A stretch of 64,000 nucleotides of DNA from Diospyros lotus (GCF_014633365.1 NW_026267104.1:2666001-2730000); one strand, 5' to 3'; shown: positions 13,101-25,880, counted from the first letter of the stretch. Made by a program: numbers and translations. The notes: generated by a model from the sequence alone, not told the origin.

Positions 13101-13412
13101 TTTTTTGGGGGGGGGGAGGATCCCACATCGCCTCAGCAAGGGAGACCTGGGCTATATATAAGAAGGAGGATCCCTCCACCTGTTAAGCTGGTTTTTTAGG
13201 TTGGAGTTCTACCTCTGATTTCTCACAAGATGAAGTAGGGAATTGGAGATGGAAAATTAGAAAATATTTCCATAAGTAAACAGTCCCTACGGTCCTTAAT
13301 TTTTTCTTGCAGTAGTTTCTTTTGTTTTCAAATTATAAATTAAACAGAAGCAATGTAAAGATTATCATTTGTTATCTTGGGAGCACTTGAATGCACTCAA
13401 TTGGCCTTATAG

Positions 13413-13448
<36 letters not shown>

Positions 13449-16400
13449 TGGATGAACAATACACAATAAAATAACAGTAGGGCAAAATTGAAATGTAAAG
13501 AACATAAAACAATACCCCTAGAACACAGAGAATTTATCCTGGTTCAGATCATCAAGCAATTGATGATCCTACATCCAGCCTTAAACCCGAGAGCAATCTT
13601 CCTTTGAATCTTGAACGAATCAGTACAACAGCAGTCTCACACGAGTACAATATTACCAAGATTACAAAGACTATCTATCTCTAGCTTTCCTCTCAAACAG
13701 CACTCGTTTTCACCCCTCTCAAGCGACTACCCTCAGCCCTCTATTTATAAACAATAGGGGCGGACATTACAAGATAGAACACGGACATTACCGTTAATAA
13801 CCCTGTTAGTAACTAACTATTGCTTGAGGCTTTTAACTGGTCTTCACTGATCCTTTTGGCTTACTTGATGCAAATATATAACATCATTTTTTTTTATTTT
13901 TCAATTATGTTCTATGGTCACACTGAAATATTTACATAGAGAACCTATCATGAGGAGAACAATATGATGACATAGCGCATGGATCGAACGGCTTGGGTGT
14001 GGTGCTGTTGGGTTACACAAATCATCCATATGAGTTCACAGTTCGAGGGATAGTGGGTATTTGATTAAGGGAAAACTATTGGTTCACTGAGTTTTTTTTT
14101 TTTTTTGGGAGCATTTGGTCCTGTATTTGTACAGAGGAAAATGGCAGGTTAATGCATGAGGATCCTGGCATCGTTTATCTATGATTTCTTATCTAGTAAG
14201 CTCTTCAAGAAGCATATATTGACTTTCTTTGGAATATACTTTATGTTGACTGTGGGCAATTTGTCATGATGCTTGTATTCTGAGCAGGTTCGCCGAATGA
14301 CCACTTCACCTCACAGGGCTGAAATTCTGTCTTCATCGCTTGAGGCTTTTAGGAAAATCCAACAAGAAAGAGCAAACATGCATGCAGCTGCTGATGCTGA
14401 AAAGCTGAGCCTTAATTATCCTAGTTGCGATCATATAACCAATGATATTTCAGATAAATATGCTGGGAAAAGTTCTTTGACACCAGATGCTAAAGAAGCA
14501 GTGCTGAAGTTAAGGAAGCACAGTGGAGTTTCAGGGCACCACTCGAGGAAGCTTGAGTGGAGAGAATAGGAGTTCTGACTCAGGTAGGTCCTGTAGAATA
14601 AATCCGACACAAAATAGCCATCTTCTCTTACAGAACCGATCTGCTTCTAGTATCAATGCATCTCGACTACTTTTTAGGGAGAGCTCCACTGCTGCTGTCA
14701 CTGGAAAGAGCAAAAGGGAACTGGTTGGATCCACTTCTGAAACGGAAAAGCTTCTTCCTAAGAAAGATAAAATGTTGACAGAACATATGGTTGAGAAAAA
14801 CCCAAAATATGTGGATCACCTTAAGAAGCAAACTCCTCTTTTTGAAAGAGATAAGGAGAAGAGAAATGGACCATCATGGAAATCCATGGATGCCTGGAAG
14901 GAGAAAAGGAACTGGGAGGACATACTTGCATCTCCAATGCGCGTCTCTTCCCGTCTTTCACATTCCCCGGGGATAAGCCGGAAAAGTGCTGAGCGTGCAC
15001 GAATTTTGCATGACAAACTAATGACTCCTGAGAAGAAAAAGAAGTCTGCTTTAGATTTAAAAAAAGAAGCAGAAGAAAAACATGCACGGGCAATGAGGAT
15101 TAGAAGTGAGCTAGAGAATGAAAGAGTTCAAAAGTTTCAACGAAACTCAGAGAAACTTAACCGTGTTAATGAATGGCAAGCTGTTCGCAGCATGAAATTG
15201 CGGGAGGGAATGTATGCTCGCCATCAAAGAAGTGAATCTCGCCATGAAGCTTTTCTAGCCCAGGTTGTGAAAAGAGCTGGTGATGAAAGCATTAAGGTTA
15301 ATGAGGTTCGTTTTATTACTTCGCTGAATGAAGAGAACAAAAAATTTATATTACGCCAGAAACTTCATGATTCAGAATTGAGGAGAGCTGAGAAACTTCA
15401 AGTGATGAAAAGTAAACAAAAGGAGGATATGGCGAGAGAAGAAGCTGTTTTGGAGCGCAAGAAGCTAATTGAAGCTGAGAAGTTGCAGCGTCTTGCTGAG
15501 ACTCAGCGGAAAAAGGAAGAGGCTCAAGTAAGAAGGGAAGAAGAACGAAGGGCATCAAGTGCAGCTCGAGAGGCAAAGGCTATAGAACAGCTGCGCAGGA
15601 AGGAGGTTAGGGCTAAAGCCCAGCAGGAGGAAGCTGAACTTCTAGCTCAGAAATTAGCTGAAAGACTTAGTGAAAGTGAACAACGTCGCAAATTTTACTT
15701 AGAACAAATACGGGAGAAAGCTTCAATGGATTTCAGGGATCAATCTTCACCTTTGCAGCGGCGCTCTGTGAACAAGGAGGGTCTGGGGAGATCTACACTT
15801 CCCTGTAATGGTGAAGAGCAACAGGCAAATGTCACCAGTTTAGGAGGTTCTACTCTGCAAAATGGCACTCTCACATTGCAACACTCCTTAAAGCGAAGGA
15901 TTAAAAAAATACGCCAGAGGCTTATGGCTTTGAAATATGACTTTCCTGAGCCTCCTGTTGAAAATGCTGGCATTGGATATAGAACAGCAGTGGGAACTGC
16001 AAGGGTCAAAATTGGAAGGTGGCTTCAGGAGCTTCAGAGACTTCGGCAAGCAAGGAAAGAAGGGGCTGATAGTATTGGATTAATCACTTCTGAGATGATT
16101 AAGGTAGCAGCTTTGAACATTCCTTTCATAGTTTGGTTTCTGACTATTTCAAAAGAAAATTAGTACTGAAAAACGTGGTTCCACTAGATTATCAAATACA
16201 ACTTCCATTTTGATGTGCATGCAGTAATTTTACTATCATTGTAGCTTTACTGAAGCTAAATCTTAGGATGGGTAAATATTGTTAATTATTTGTTTTCTTT
16301 TCTTTTGCTTTGGATGTGTGCGCACATAGTTACTAGGAATGTGGTATTTAGTGTGCTAATTTTTGTGGTATCAAGATGATAGGCTTAATTGGTTCATTAT

Positions 16401-19400
16401 TCTGTGTGGTGCTGTACATTTTATAGTTGTTATCGGGTTGAAATTAATTGGATTGATACTTCACTATTGTAGAAGCTGGTTTGTTTTGTTTTGTTCTGAA
16501 TTCCTTTTTATGTTCTTGTACAAGTACAACTTGTGCATTGAAGAATCCTATGCAAACAAAGTCAGGTTTGAATATAATTCAAAATGCAATAGAATATAGT
16601 AAAAAGTGAAGTAGAAGAGATTTATTTTCTCTAATTTTCTTTGAAAATTATTCTGACTTGAAGTTGCCCCCCCAGTTTTAAATTGTTTTAATTGATTTCA
16701 TGCACTGTTTGGGATTCCCATTCTTGGGGACCAGAATCATGTTCCTCACCATCATAGGACACAAGAGAACCACGATCTGGAACGCATGATCCGGATCACA
16801 GGTCTGGGGGGTAGAAGGGAGCCCTGTAACTATGTGCGAGCAAGCTTTGATGAAGCTAAACCTTGGAATTGGCAGAAATTGTCAATTCTTTGTTTGCTTT
16901 TCTTTTTCTTCTTCATATGCGCTTTGATGAAGCTAAACTTTGGAATAGGTAGAGATTGCCAACTCTTTATTTGTTTTTCCTTTTTTTGTTTGTATATTTG
17001 TGTGTTATGTGAAAACTGTTTGATTCTTTGAACTAATACCTTTTGAAATTGATTTGTGGATTAGTTTTTCGAGGGTAAAGACCCAGAAGTGCAGGCTTCT
17101 CGCCAAACTGGTCTACTTGATTTTATTGCTTCGGCCCTACCAGCTTCTCACACATCTAAACCTGAGGCCTGCCAGGTGACAATCTACCTTTTAAGACTCC
17201 TAAGGGTACTGCTATCAGTGCCCATGAATAGGAGTTATTTTCTTGCCCAAAATCTCTTGCCCCCGATTATCCCCATGCTGGCAGCAGCTCTTGAGAACTA
17301 TATCAAGATTGCAGCATCATCAAATATCCCTGGTAGCTCCAACTTGCTACCAAGCAAAACCTCTGTTGAAAATTTAGAATCAATCTCTGAAGCACTTGAT
17401 GGCTTTTTGTGGACTGTTGCATCAATTATTGGTCATGCAAGCTCTGATGAACGGCAAATCCAGATGCAGGATGGTTTACAAGAGCTTATACTTGCTTATC
17501 AAGTTATTCATCGGCTGCGAGATCTTTTTGCTCTTTATGACAGGCCACAGGTTGAAGGGTCACCATTCCCTTCATCCATTCTCTTGAGCATAAATCTGTT
17601 GGCAGTTTTAACATCCAGATCCAGAACAGGTTCTTCCATTGATTGGGAATCTTTTCCAATAGAAGTGGTACCGGAAAATATGACTTCAAAGCCTAAGATT
17701 GAAGAGGGTGCAGAGTTTGGATGTTCCTCAGTAATTAACTCAAATGGGGAAGATAGACCTCAACTATCTTCCCTAAATGGTGGCACAGCCGTACCTTTGC
17801 CAGATGTACCGGAAGATAGGCCATTAGATGAATCATGTATGGTAACAAGAAGCAATGTCTCAGTTGTGAATGCAAAAGATTCTGATAACCTGGAGGTTTT
17901 TAACACAAAGATGGATGCTACAGATATTTTGTTTAAGTCCCAGCATGTTTTGATAGACAATGCGGCAAACTCTTCTGTACTGCAGAAGGATGAGAAGAAC
18001 TCTCTGAATGATGGTGCAGCACAAAAGAATGAAAATAAATTAAGCTTGAAGGCACCAGTAACATTTCTACTTTCTGCCATATCTGAAACAGGCTTAGTTT
18101 GTCTTCCTTCTTTGTTGACAGCTGTGCTATTGCAGGCAAACAACAGATTGTCCTCTGATCAAGTAAGTGCTGTCAGTTACAAATATATCAGAACAGGACT
18201 ATTAGGTTAATGTTTCCAATTTTAATGCACAATTCATGACAACTTCAGCATTTGTTTTATGTGAAATCCCCCAGACTAAACTTCCTTCAATACTGCATCT
18301 CTATAGACTCTAGTCTTGTTTCTCAAATTATCATCTCAACTATCTTCTGAAATTTTTGTGACATGTAATCATGGGGGATGGAGTCACCTTAGTTATGATG
18401 CTGTATCAATTGTATCTACTGTAAACTGTGAAGTTCTCTTTGATATTGCCTTACCTGTAAGATCACATTTTTAAAAGCATGTGTCTGTTTCCTTCAATTT
18501 TACATGATCAGATGTTTTGGTGGTGCAGAGGAAGATAAATTATCACACTTTTGTGTTGTTCTAATTAGTTGTCAGTATATTGTTCAAACTAGAGCTATAT
18601 GCTAGGAAAACCGCCCCAACAGTGATATTTTCATGGTACAGCTGTTCATCATCATTCCAATTAGTGATATGAATCATGGCCCGGTCCTTTAGTTAGTCTT
18701 TCCTTGCAGGTTCATATCTTCTTTCAGCCAACATGGTGCTCAATGAGACTGATTTAGAGATGATTTGGCAATTATGTTTCAAAATACTCGGTTTCTTTCT
18801 TTCCCTCCTTTCCTCCTCCTCTCTCTGTCTGTCTGTGTGTGTGGTTCTTGCAGAAAGTTGGTCTTCTTTTGTTCAATCTCAATTATTCACAAGTTTTTTA
18901 AATTGGGAGTGAACTTTGATGAATGGGGAACCTCATAGAATAGTGATAAGAACCAAGATCTGAGTGCTCAAGGTTGGCAAGGAGAGACCAGAATGGTCCA
19001 GGTGGTGGGTAAGAGGGAATCCTTGATCTTTTAAGGTCGTTAAAAGGAGGGATTTGAGATCCTTTAGGAGGGAGGGTGTAAGGCCCCTTTGTAGGTTGCT
19101 GGTTCTTGCAGATGAGCTTGGTTGTTACAAGACAAAAATGACTCACAAACAGGTGATGCCCCTTCTTTGTTCACAAATTTGATGGAAAGCAGGCTCCCAC
19201 TAACCTGCAACCTGTGGAGCTGCCTTTCCCTAATTCAGCCTGGTGATGCATCAGTGAGTTAGTGGAGGAGGTGAATGCTATCTCTAAAGGTGTTATGAGA
19301 CGAAATTGACTCACAAACAGGTGATGCCTTTCTTTGTTGACAAATTGGACTGAAAGCAGTCTCCTGCTAACCTGCAATCTGTGGGGCTGCCTTTCTATAA

Positions 19401-20784
19401 TTCGGTCTGGTGATACATTAATGAGTTAATGGAGGGAGATGAGTGCTCTCACCAATGGTGTTATGAGACAAAAGTGATCCACAAACAGGTGATACACTGT
19501 CTATTGTTGACAAATTGGACAGAAAGTTGCTTACACTAACCTGCTACCAACAGAGCTGCCTTTCCCTAATTTGATCTGGTGATTCCTCCATGAGTTAATG
19601 AAGGCAGGTGAATGCTCTCTCCAATGGTGCCACTTTCCTGATAAGTGTATTTGTTCTTCTTCTCTTCTCCCTTTGATGGGCCCCGTTTGTGGTGGACCAA
19701 GCTCCTTGGGAAAACTCTTAATTCATGTCTCCATTCCACAAGTCTTTGAGGGTTTTGAGGTTAGATCTCTAGCTTTCAGGCTTAGAGTTCAAGGTAGTGT
19801 GTTCTGCTGAAGGGGTGATTTGGATGGGGGTCAAGCGCCTTGGCAGAACTCTTAATTTATGGCTCCATTCCACAAGTATCTTGAGGGTCTGATTTTGATC
19901 CCTAGCTTCCAGGCTTAAAGGACAAGGTATTGTGTTCTGCTGAAGGGGTGGTTGTCAGGATGAATCTTCTGGCTGAGGCACAGTTGATGGCTAAGGGTGA
20001 GAGATGGTTACTTCGAAGAACAGGCTCAAGGAGAACAGTGAACCGCTTGTAGCCAACTGATGCGATTGGCTTCATAAATTTCCCTTAGCTCTAGTGATCT
20101 GGTGTTGCCATGTGGTGGGTAAAGGTGCTATGTCATGGAAGGTTGTTATGCTGTGTGGGCCTTTTGGCCCTCACCAGATGCACCCACAATTGTCATCAAT
20201 TAGTAATCAAAATCTATCTATTATCATGTTGCATGCTTTAGAATAGTTGCATCTTGTGTTAGCATGCTTCATGGATTGTTTTTAGTAACTGCTATTATTT
20301 TTTGAGTTTTAAAGTATCATGATTACAATCTTTGAGAAGTAGATTTTTTTTTTTTTTGTTATTCTGTTTTGGTAGTGTTGTGATCATCAAAACTAATAAT
20401 TCTGACAAGAAAGCATGTAAAGCTGTATAGACTGACATTAATGTTATGGAAAAAGTATGCATATCACACAGTTCAAACAAAAATCAGTAATTCAATGTTT
20501 TAAAATCGAGCACATTTATATTTCAGAATCACAAAAAAAGGCATTTGAGAAGTGTCTGGTGTTGGTTTTTCTAATGTCTTCACATGGACAACCCACTTTC
20601 TAGAAGTGTTTGTACTTCTTAAAGAATGATTATTCCCATTGTTATTGTAACATACTGTTATCTTTTTTTCTGGTTAAAATTATTGCCAAAGGCACCAACT
20701 GGTGAAACCATGCATGTGTAACGTAAACTTCAATGCAATAAGCTGAAGTCCTAAATTTCCCCTGTATTCAAAGAACACTTGCAG

Positions 20785-20829
<45 letters not shown>

Positions 20830-23539
20830 TCTATCAGACTATTTCCTTTTGAAATCTGTGTTCTCCTTATCTCATTGTTTTTTAGTTGTTTATATCACAT
20901 TCATGTACTTACAAGGGTTCATGATTATTACTATCATGCGAATAGGCATCAGAACTACCCCTCATATTGGGCATGTAATAATTGGGAATCCATTGGATTA
21001 TGTTTCAGGCCTCGCATGTTCTTCCATCTAATTTTGAAGAAGTGGCAACTGGGGTTCTGAAGGTTTTGAATAATTTGGCTCTAATAGACATTACTTTCAC
21101 ACAGAGGATGCTAGTAAGTCATTCTTTTTTGTAATTATTTTAAGTTTTCATTTATATCATAAGATAACTCTAGCTCCCTGAACTTGGCTTCTATTTTGAT
21201 GTTATGGATTTCAATTTTTTTGGATACATGCTGTGTGATTTCATAAATGGATTTATCTACTCAATTTTCCTTTTTTCTTCTTTCACAGGCCAGGCCAGAC
21301 CTGAAAATGGAATTCTTCCACTTGATGAGTTTTCTGCTTTCCCATTGCACAAACAAGTGGAGAGTAGCTACTGATCAGGTGATTCTACATGCTATTTCAT
21401 TTTATTTGTTGATATATACCATGCACTCACACTTTTGTAGATGTGAAGACCTTGGAAAATATATGTATATATGTACTTATGTTCCTGCTGCACATGCTTC
21501 AGTAGTAAAACACTAGATGATGATTCAACCATTGTCTATGAGAATTATAACAGAAAAATGAATTTTTGTCAACTTTCTGCATTCTTGTGATACTTTCTGA
21601 TCTTGGCGTTGAAGTTATAATGGAAGCTCAAATATTTTATTAGGGAAGAGTTTTGGAGAAATCCTATCTGCTTTACAATATAACATGGCAAGAAGTAATT
21701 ATTAAAGTCAAGAGATTAACAAGAGACACAGCAAATGGGGATGCATCCAATCACACAATGGATTTCCAGGGACGGAGATATCAACCACAAAACAAGCCGT
21801 TTAGGCTATTTGTTTATAAATTGTGTATATGACTAGTTTCTAGGGTAAGGTTGCTCCATTGAGATCTAGCCTATATTTCTTTCTATGCTTGGGTTGGTCC
21901 ACTCCTTATGGCTTTCATTGGTTTGCAACCTTTCCTGTTGGCTATATACTTGTCAAATGCTAGTCAGACTAGGTTTTCAATTTCTTTTCCTAGCTATGGA
22001 CTAATCTAATCATACAAAAACAATGATTGGGTTTCTGGCTCAGAACAGGTTGCATCAGACTTTATGAAAGCTAAGGGTGGGTTTCTGGCTCACAACTAGT
22101 CACATCATTACTTTGGATAGAACCTGGTCGTACACTGGGCTAATGTTGCTGATAGCAGACAGTTTTCCCACACTAGCTACTCACATGAGGGGAAATATGT
22201 TGAATCACTACTTGCTTCTTCCATTTACTTGTAAAACATCTCATGAACTTTGATGGCTTGTATGGCTCCTGGAATTAATTTTGCATCCTTTTGGGTTCTT
22301 ACAAATATAAGTCATGACAACCCCCTGTATGCGTAACAAGGATTTTAGACGGGCTGTCTTAAAGCCGTGATTTTCGATTTGTTTCTAATCCACTGCAACA
22401 AGGCCATGTATTCATATGATGGAAATTTGAGACATGAGCTTTCACACCAGTGCTTTGAGGTGTAAGTTTGCCTTTCCTGAAAATTGTGGATTATATATAT
22501 CAGATATTGGCAATGTTGACCTAGTTTTACTTTTATGGCATTTGCAATATTTGGCCAATATTTGTCTCCTGTGTGAAACTGTTGCTCTTAATTTTATGGA
22601 GGTTTGGGTAGGTATCCTTGAGCTGTATGCACAATTCATGGATCCTGCACAGTGGATAGTATGCTAAAATTCATATAGCCGAGCCACCTAGTGGGATTAA
22701 GCTTGGTGTGGTAGTTGCACTAATTCATGGCAGTAACATTAATTATATGAAAACTACCCTTGTCTAATACTGCTTGTTTACAATTTCCACGTGTTACAGG
22801 CGGGCTTGCTTCTGCTGGAATCTTTACTACTACTTGGCTATTTTGCTTTGTTCCATCCTGAAAATCAAGCTGTACTTAGATGGGGAAAGAGCCCTACCAT
22901 TCTTCATAAGGTCTAGTGGAATCTTCACAAAACTTGTATTGTATACTAATTTGCTTCAATATTCTAACTGTTGAAGTGGAAGAACAGGTATGCGATCTAC
23001 CTTTTGTGTTCTTCAGCGACCCTGAGTTGATGCCAGTCTTAGCTGCTACACTAGTTGCTACCTGCTTTGGTTGTGAGCAGAACAAGGATGTAGTTCAGCA
23101 AGAACTTAGTACTGATATGCTTCTCTCCTTGATAAGATCTTGCCGAAATGGTTTGCCTGCAGTTCAATCTAGTTCTACCTCAGCCAATCCTCTGACAGAA
23201 TGCGCTAGTGAATCTAATCAGCTGGGCCCTGAATCTCGTAGACTTCAAGTTCAAGGTGAGATGATCCTTAGATCTGGCCGTTACAATCTAAGAAGCACCC
23301 GAATTCCTTCTGGAAGGGGTGGTTCTTCTGCAAACAGCATCAGATCCAGCAAGACGCGAAACCAGAAAGAAAGCAAAGCACTGAAACTTGGAGGCGAAGA
23401 AACGTCTCTGAAACAAAATCAGTCAGCTTCAGAAACCTCCTCTACTTTGATGCTACATTCCAGATTTTCTGGAAGCTTCATTGATAGGGCAGAGCAGTTT
23501 TTTGCGGCAGAAAACACCAGTTTTATCAACGAGGTATGA
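7165..23539 (+). CDS. SCAPER: SCAPER homologue (S-phase cyclin A-associated protein in the ER), copy 1, two frameshifts
   Basis: Exons are 7165-7224, 10593-11949, 14288-16103, 17065-18162, 21009-21113, 21289-21378, 22800-22910 and 22988-23539, all GT..AG. The protein has the same domains as copy 2: SCAPER N-terminal domain, long coiled coil and conserved C-terminal helical region. Two single-base insertions relative to copy 2 break it. One is an extra T at 11923 near the end of exon 2. The other is an extra A at 14533 in exon 3. Read literally, translation leaves frame near residue 464 and stops at 14320-14322 after about 483 aa. The insertions do not cancel, since together they shift by two. 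All other exons are intact. Consensus errors near a contig end or a defective allele are both possible; errors are likelier because the rest of the coding sequence is conserved. Confidence 0.9.
8640..9340. repeat. Low-complexity AT-rich block in SCAPER intron 1
   Basis: About 700 bases composed almost entirely of AAT/ATT/TAATAT-type words with degenerate local repetition. No coding or element ends were found. The same block lies at about 35700-36400 in copy 2. Confidence 0.6.
9948..10454 (+). mobile_element. Solo-LTR-like Copia remnant in SCAPER intron 1 (copy 1)
   Basis: A 507-bp block beginning TGTTAG and ending TAACA, the usual TG..CA ends of an LTR. It has a TATA box (TATAAATAG, 10052-10060) and a GA-rich transcript leader after it. 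There is no primer-binding site directly downstream and no internal coding region, so it would be a solo LTR. A target duplication was not found, so the ends are provisional. It shares the phrase GGCTGGATGTAGGAT with the antisense LTR remnant in intron 2. Confidence 0.5.
12874..13227 (+). mobile_element. TRIM (miniature LTR retrotransposon) in SCAPER intron 2 (copy 1)
   Basis: A complete miniature LTR element of about 354 bp. The 5' LTR is 12874-12988 (starts TGTGACAATCCCACA, ends CTCACA, contains TATATATAAG). Directly after it, at 12989-13000, is TGGTATCAGAGT, matching the initiator-Met tRNA primer-binding site. About 105 bases of non-coding interior and a G-rich polypurine tract (about 13107-13120) follow. 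The 3' LTR is 13121-13227, with only scattered differences from the first. The element has no protein-coding capacity, as expected for TRIMs, which move using enzymes supplied in trans. It sits in the sense orientation of SCAPER. Confidence 0.85.
13414..13445. repeat. (AC)16 microsatellite in SCAPER intron 2 (copy 1)
   Basis: Sixteen AC units here against fourteen at 40468-40495 in copy 2, a length polymorphism between the copies. Confidence 0.95.
13446..13820 (-). mobile_element. Antisense Copia-type LTR remnant in SCAPER intron 2 (copy 1)
   Basis: On the minus strand this block has a TATA box (TTTATAAATAGAGGGC near 13738-13753) followed by a leader-like stretch. It then carries the phrases GGCTGGATGTAGGAT and AACCAGGATAA, both also found in the intron 1 LTR-like block. 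No internal region or partner LTR is nearby, and both ends are approximate. Confidence 0.45.
16844..16990. repeat. Degenerate 77-bp repeat in SCAPER intron 3
   Basis: Two adjacent units start at about 16845 and 16922 with CTTTGATGAAGCTAAAC. A third diverged unit (CTTTACTGAAGCTAAATC) begins at about 16244. Each leads into a pyrimidine-rich run. The same arrangement occurs about 27,050 bases downstream in copy 2. Confidence 0.6.
19120..19629. repeat. Three-unit 168-bp tandem repeat in SCAPER intron 4 (copy 1)
   Basis: The landmark ACTCACAAACAGGTGAT recurs at 19141, 19309 and (diverged) 19477, exactly 168 bases apart. Other shared landmarks are CTAACCTGC, GAGCTGCCTTTCC and TGAGTTA. Unit divergence is visible by eye, so the array is old. 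No coding frame is kept across units. Confidence 0.85.
19684..19950. repeat. Two-unit ~134-bp tandem repeat in SCAPER intron 4 (copy 1)
   Basis: Two units share CCTTGG near the start, CCATTCCACAAGT in the middle and GTTCTGCTGAAGGGGTG at the end. CCTTGG lies at 19704 and 19838. The pair directly follows the 168-bp array but is unrelated to it in sequence. Confidence 0.8.
20786..20827. repeat. (AC)21 microsatellite in SCAPER intron 4 (copy 1)
   Basis: Twenty-one AC units, the same number as at 47838-47879 in copy 2. Confidence 0.95.
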
Positions 23540-25880
23540 GTTTATGTAATACTTGTACACGCTGGAAGTGTGATTCTGGTCTCTATTATTTAACCAGTGG
23601 ACAGTGCGAGCCATAATTATAGAAAATCTTGTGGGCTTCTCATATGATCAACTGTAACATGTTATAAGAGATGCCTGCATAATCATAGGGGTGAGATCTG
23701 GGTTCACATTTTGGAAGCTAATGGTCAAATCTTAAATCTTGTTTTCTTTGTGAGAATCGCTTGAAGCGGAAGTAACCTAAGTTGCAAAATATTAGGTTTT
23801 TAAGAGGGTATGTGAAAACTTGGAAATGTGGATGAGAATAGCCATGTAAGGAAGGGAAGGCATGCGAGTAAGGCAGCAGGCATTGCTTTCCCAGAAAAAG
23901 GCACAAATCTTTGCAGTATTCATGACCCCTATTAACGACGGGTACAAACTGCTAAATTTAGGGGTTCCTATTTGAATTTGAATGAATACCGCCACCTATT
24001 TTGTATCCGTACTATTGATCTGACTGGCTTGGAAAGATGAAGGGTAAGTTTCATGTGGTGGTATCTCTGGAGTGATCACTTATGTGTTTTCAAAATAAAT
24101 AAATAAATAAATAATTGAACAAAAAGACTCGTCTTGTATCAAAACGGGTTTTGACGGACAGGAACCCAAATGGCTGGGTGAGAGAGGAATTACTTAGAAG
24201 GAATGACTGGCTGCGAACAAATCGAGCGAACAACTAGCCGTGAGGCTTCGGGATTCAATGATCGAGAGGGGGCGATCTTCGGTGAAGGAACGATGACTTG
24301 AACCGGAAGCGAGGGATCGACGGAACAGTAAGTGCTCGACTGAGATAATGGACTTGGGATTCAGAAACAAAGGGAAAGAGGAAGAAAAAAGAAGAAAGAA
24401 GACTGAAAAAAGAGGAAAAAATGGGCTTTGGCCATTGAGATGTGTGCGTGAGTGATCGCCTGAGTGATTGTCATCAGAAACTCATTTTGGGCCATTTTAT
24501 GTAAATTGTAAAATGATCTCGAATGTTTCTAGCATTTATCGTTTCGAAATGTTTGGATTTTTTTCTCTATTTTCTGAAATAGAAATGCCAAAATGACATC
24601 TTCAAGCCATTTTCGTGCTTCATTAGTGGCTAGTTTAGTTTATTTGATCTAAAGTTTGGATAAAAATATATTTTTTTGTGTTGACTTTATGTTTATGGTT
24701 TGTAAGCTATTTCATGTGAGATTAATTAGTGTAAACCTAAAATCAATAAGTTTGATTTCTCCTATTAAGATGAACAAAGAAATTAAGGTCATAACTCATA
24801 ACGTAATAACGTGTTGGTCTTTTAAGTTCATTGGGCCTGGGCGATACCTAATAAAATTAGATTAGGAAGAAATCTTAATAAGAGTTTGGCTTTTATTGAA
24901 ATATAGCTCAGTCTTTTTTATATGATTATAGAATTATTCAACTAGAAATCCTTTTAATGTGGGAGGATTCTAATTTTTGAGTTGTGGTAATTAAAAGTGA
25001 GTCCTTCGTAAGATGTTATTTCTTAAATAAAATTATATGAATATGTTACATCAATTAAATTGGTGGATGAAGATTAATAATTGTGCGTTAATGATTTCAA
25101 TTCAAGTTTTGAAAACTTCAAACACTTGATCTCCCACTATTCTTTTATAAAAGAAATTATTGACTTGGCAATAGAAGTTTAGCAAAATATAATTGATCTC
25201 ATGAATAACATTTTGTATTCAGTATTATCTGATTTTACAAATTTTATATAAAATTGTTAGTTACATTTTTTCTAATGTCACAGACAAAGAAAAATGACAG
25301 ATAGCATGTTATGTTAGGAAGAGAATTAGGTACCTTTGATGTATGAGTTCGCTCATGTACCAAATGAATAAAATTATCACGTCATTTAATAATTTTAAAT
25401 TTAATTAATTTTTATTTTTATATTTCACTAAATCTATAAAATTATTTATTAAAGATGATGTTTGTTAAAATGAGCAAGATAAGATAATATCGAGATAAGA
25501 TTGAGATACTTTTCAGACCAAGATATGAAATGATCAAGATAAGATCGAGAAGCATTATAAAATTTCTATCAAACTGTTTATTAAATTTTTTAAAATTCAT
25601 TAATAACTGTATTTTTTCTTTCCATGAATTTGTTAATACATATGATAAGTACTAATATAAGGATTTTTTTATCAAAATATTCTTGAATTCATTTAAAATT
25701 ATTTGTTAACATCATAAGTAGTTATTTTTAAAAATAAATATCATGCTCTTTTATAACAATATAATAAAAATCAGCCATAGGCAAATAAAATAGAAATATA
25801 AAATAAATAGACGTAATGAAAGAGACACCTATCAACATCAAACCTATTTATTTCTAGCCGTTACTGAATTCTTTTTGTTA
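23540..25880. other. Intergenic DNA downstream of SCAPER (copy 1)
   Basis: No gene recognised. It holds a short (AATA)n run near 24092-24113, then a GC-richer block at about 24126-24470 with a purine-rich tail, which could be part of an unrecognised transposon. The rest is AT-rich. In copy 2 the equivalent is about 50592-52935. A minus-strand ORF there (51242-51547) is open only because of indels against copy 1, so it is not accepted as a gene. Confidence 0.5.

Noticed and set aside
19120..19950. Repeats read as a CRISPR array
   Set aside because: Plant intronic DNA with contiguous 168-bp and 134-bp units, no short repeats with unique spacers and no cas genes.
20779..21060. ORF beginning with a His-Thr repeat
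   Set aside because: Translation of the (AC)n microsatellite in a SCAPER intron; it merely overlaps true exon 21009-21113 in another frame.
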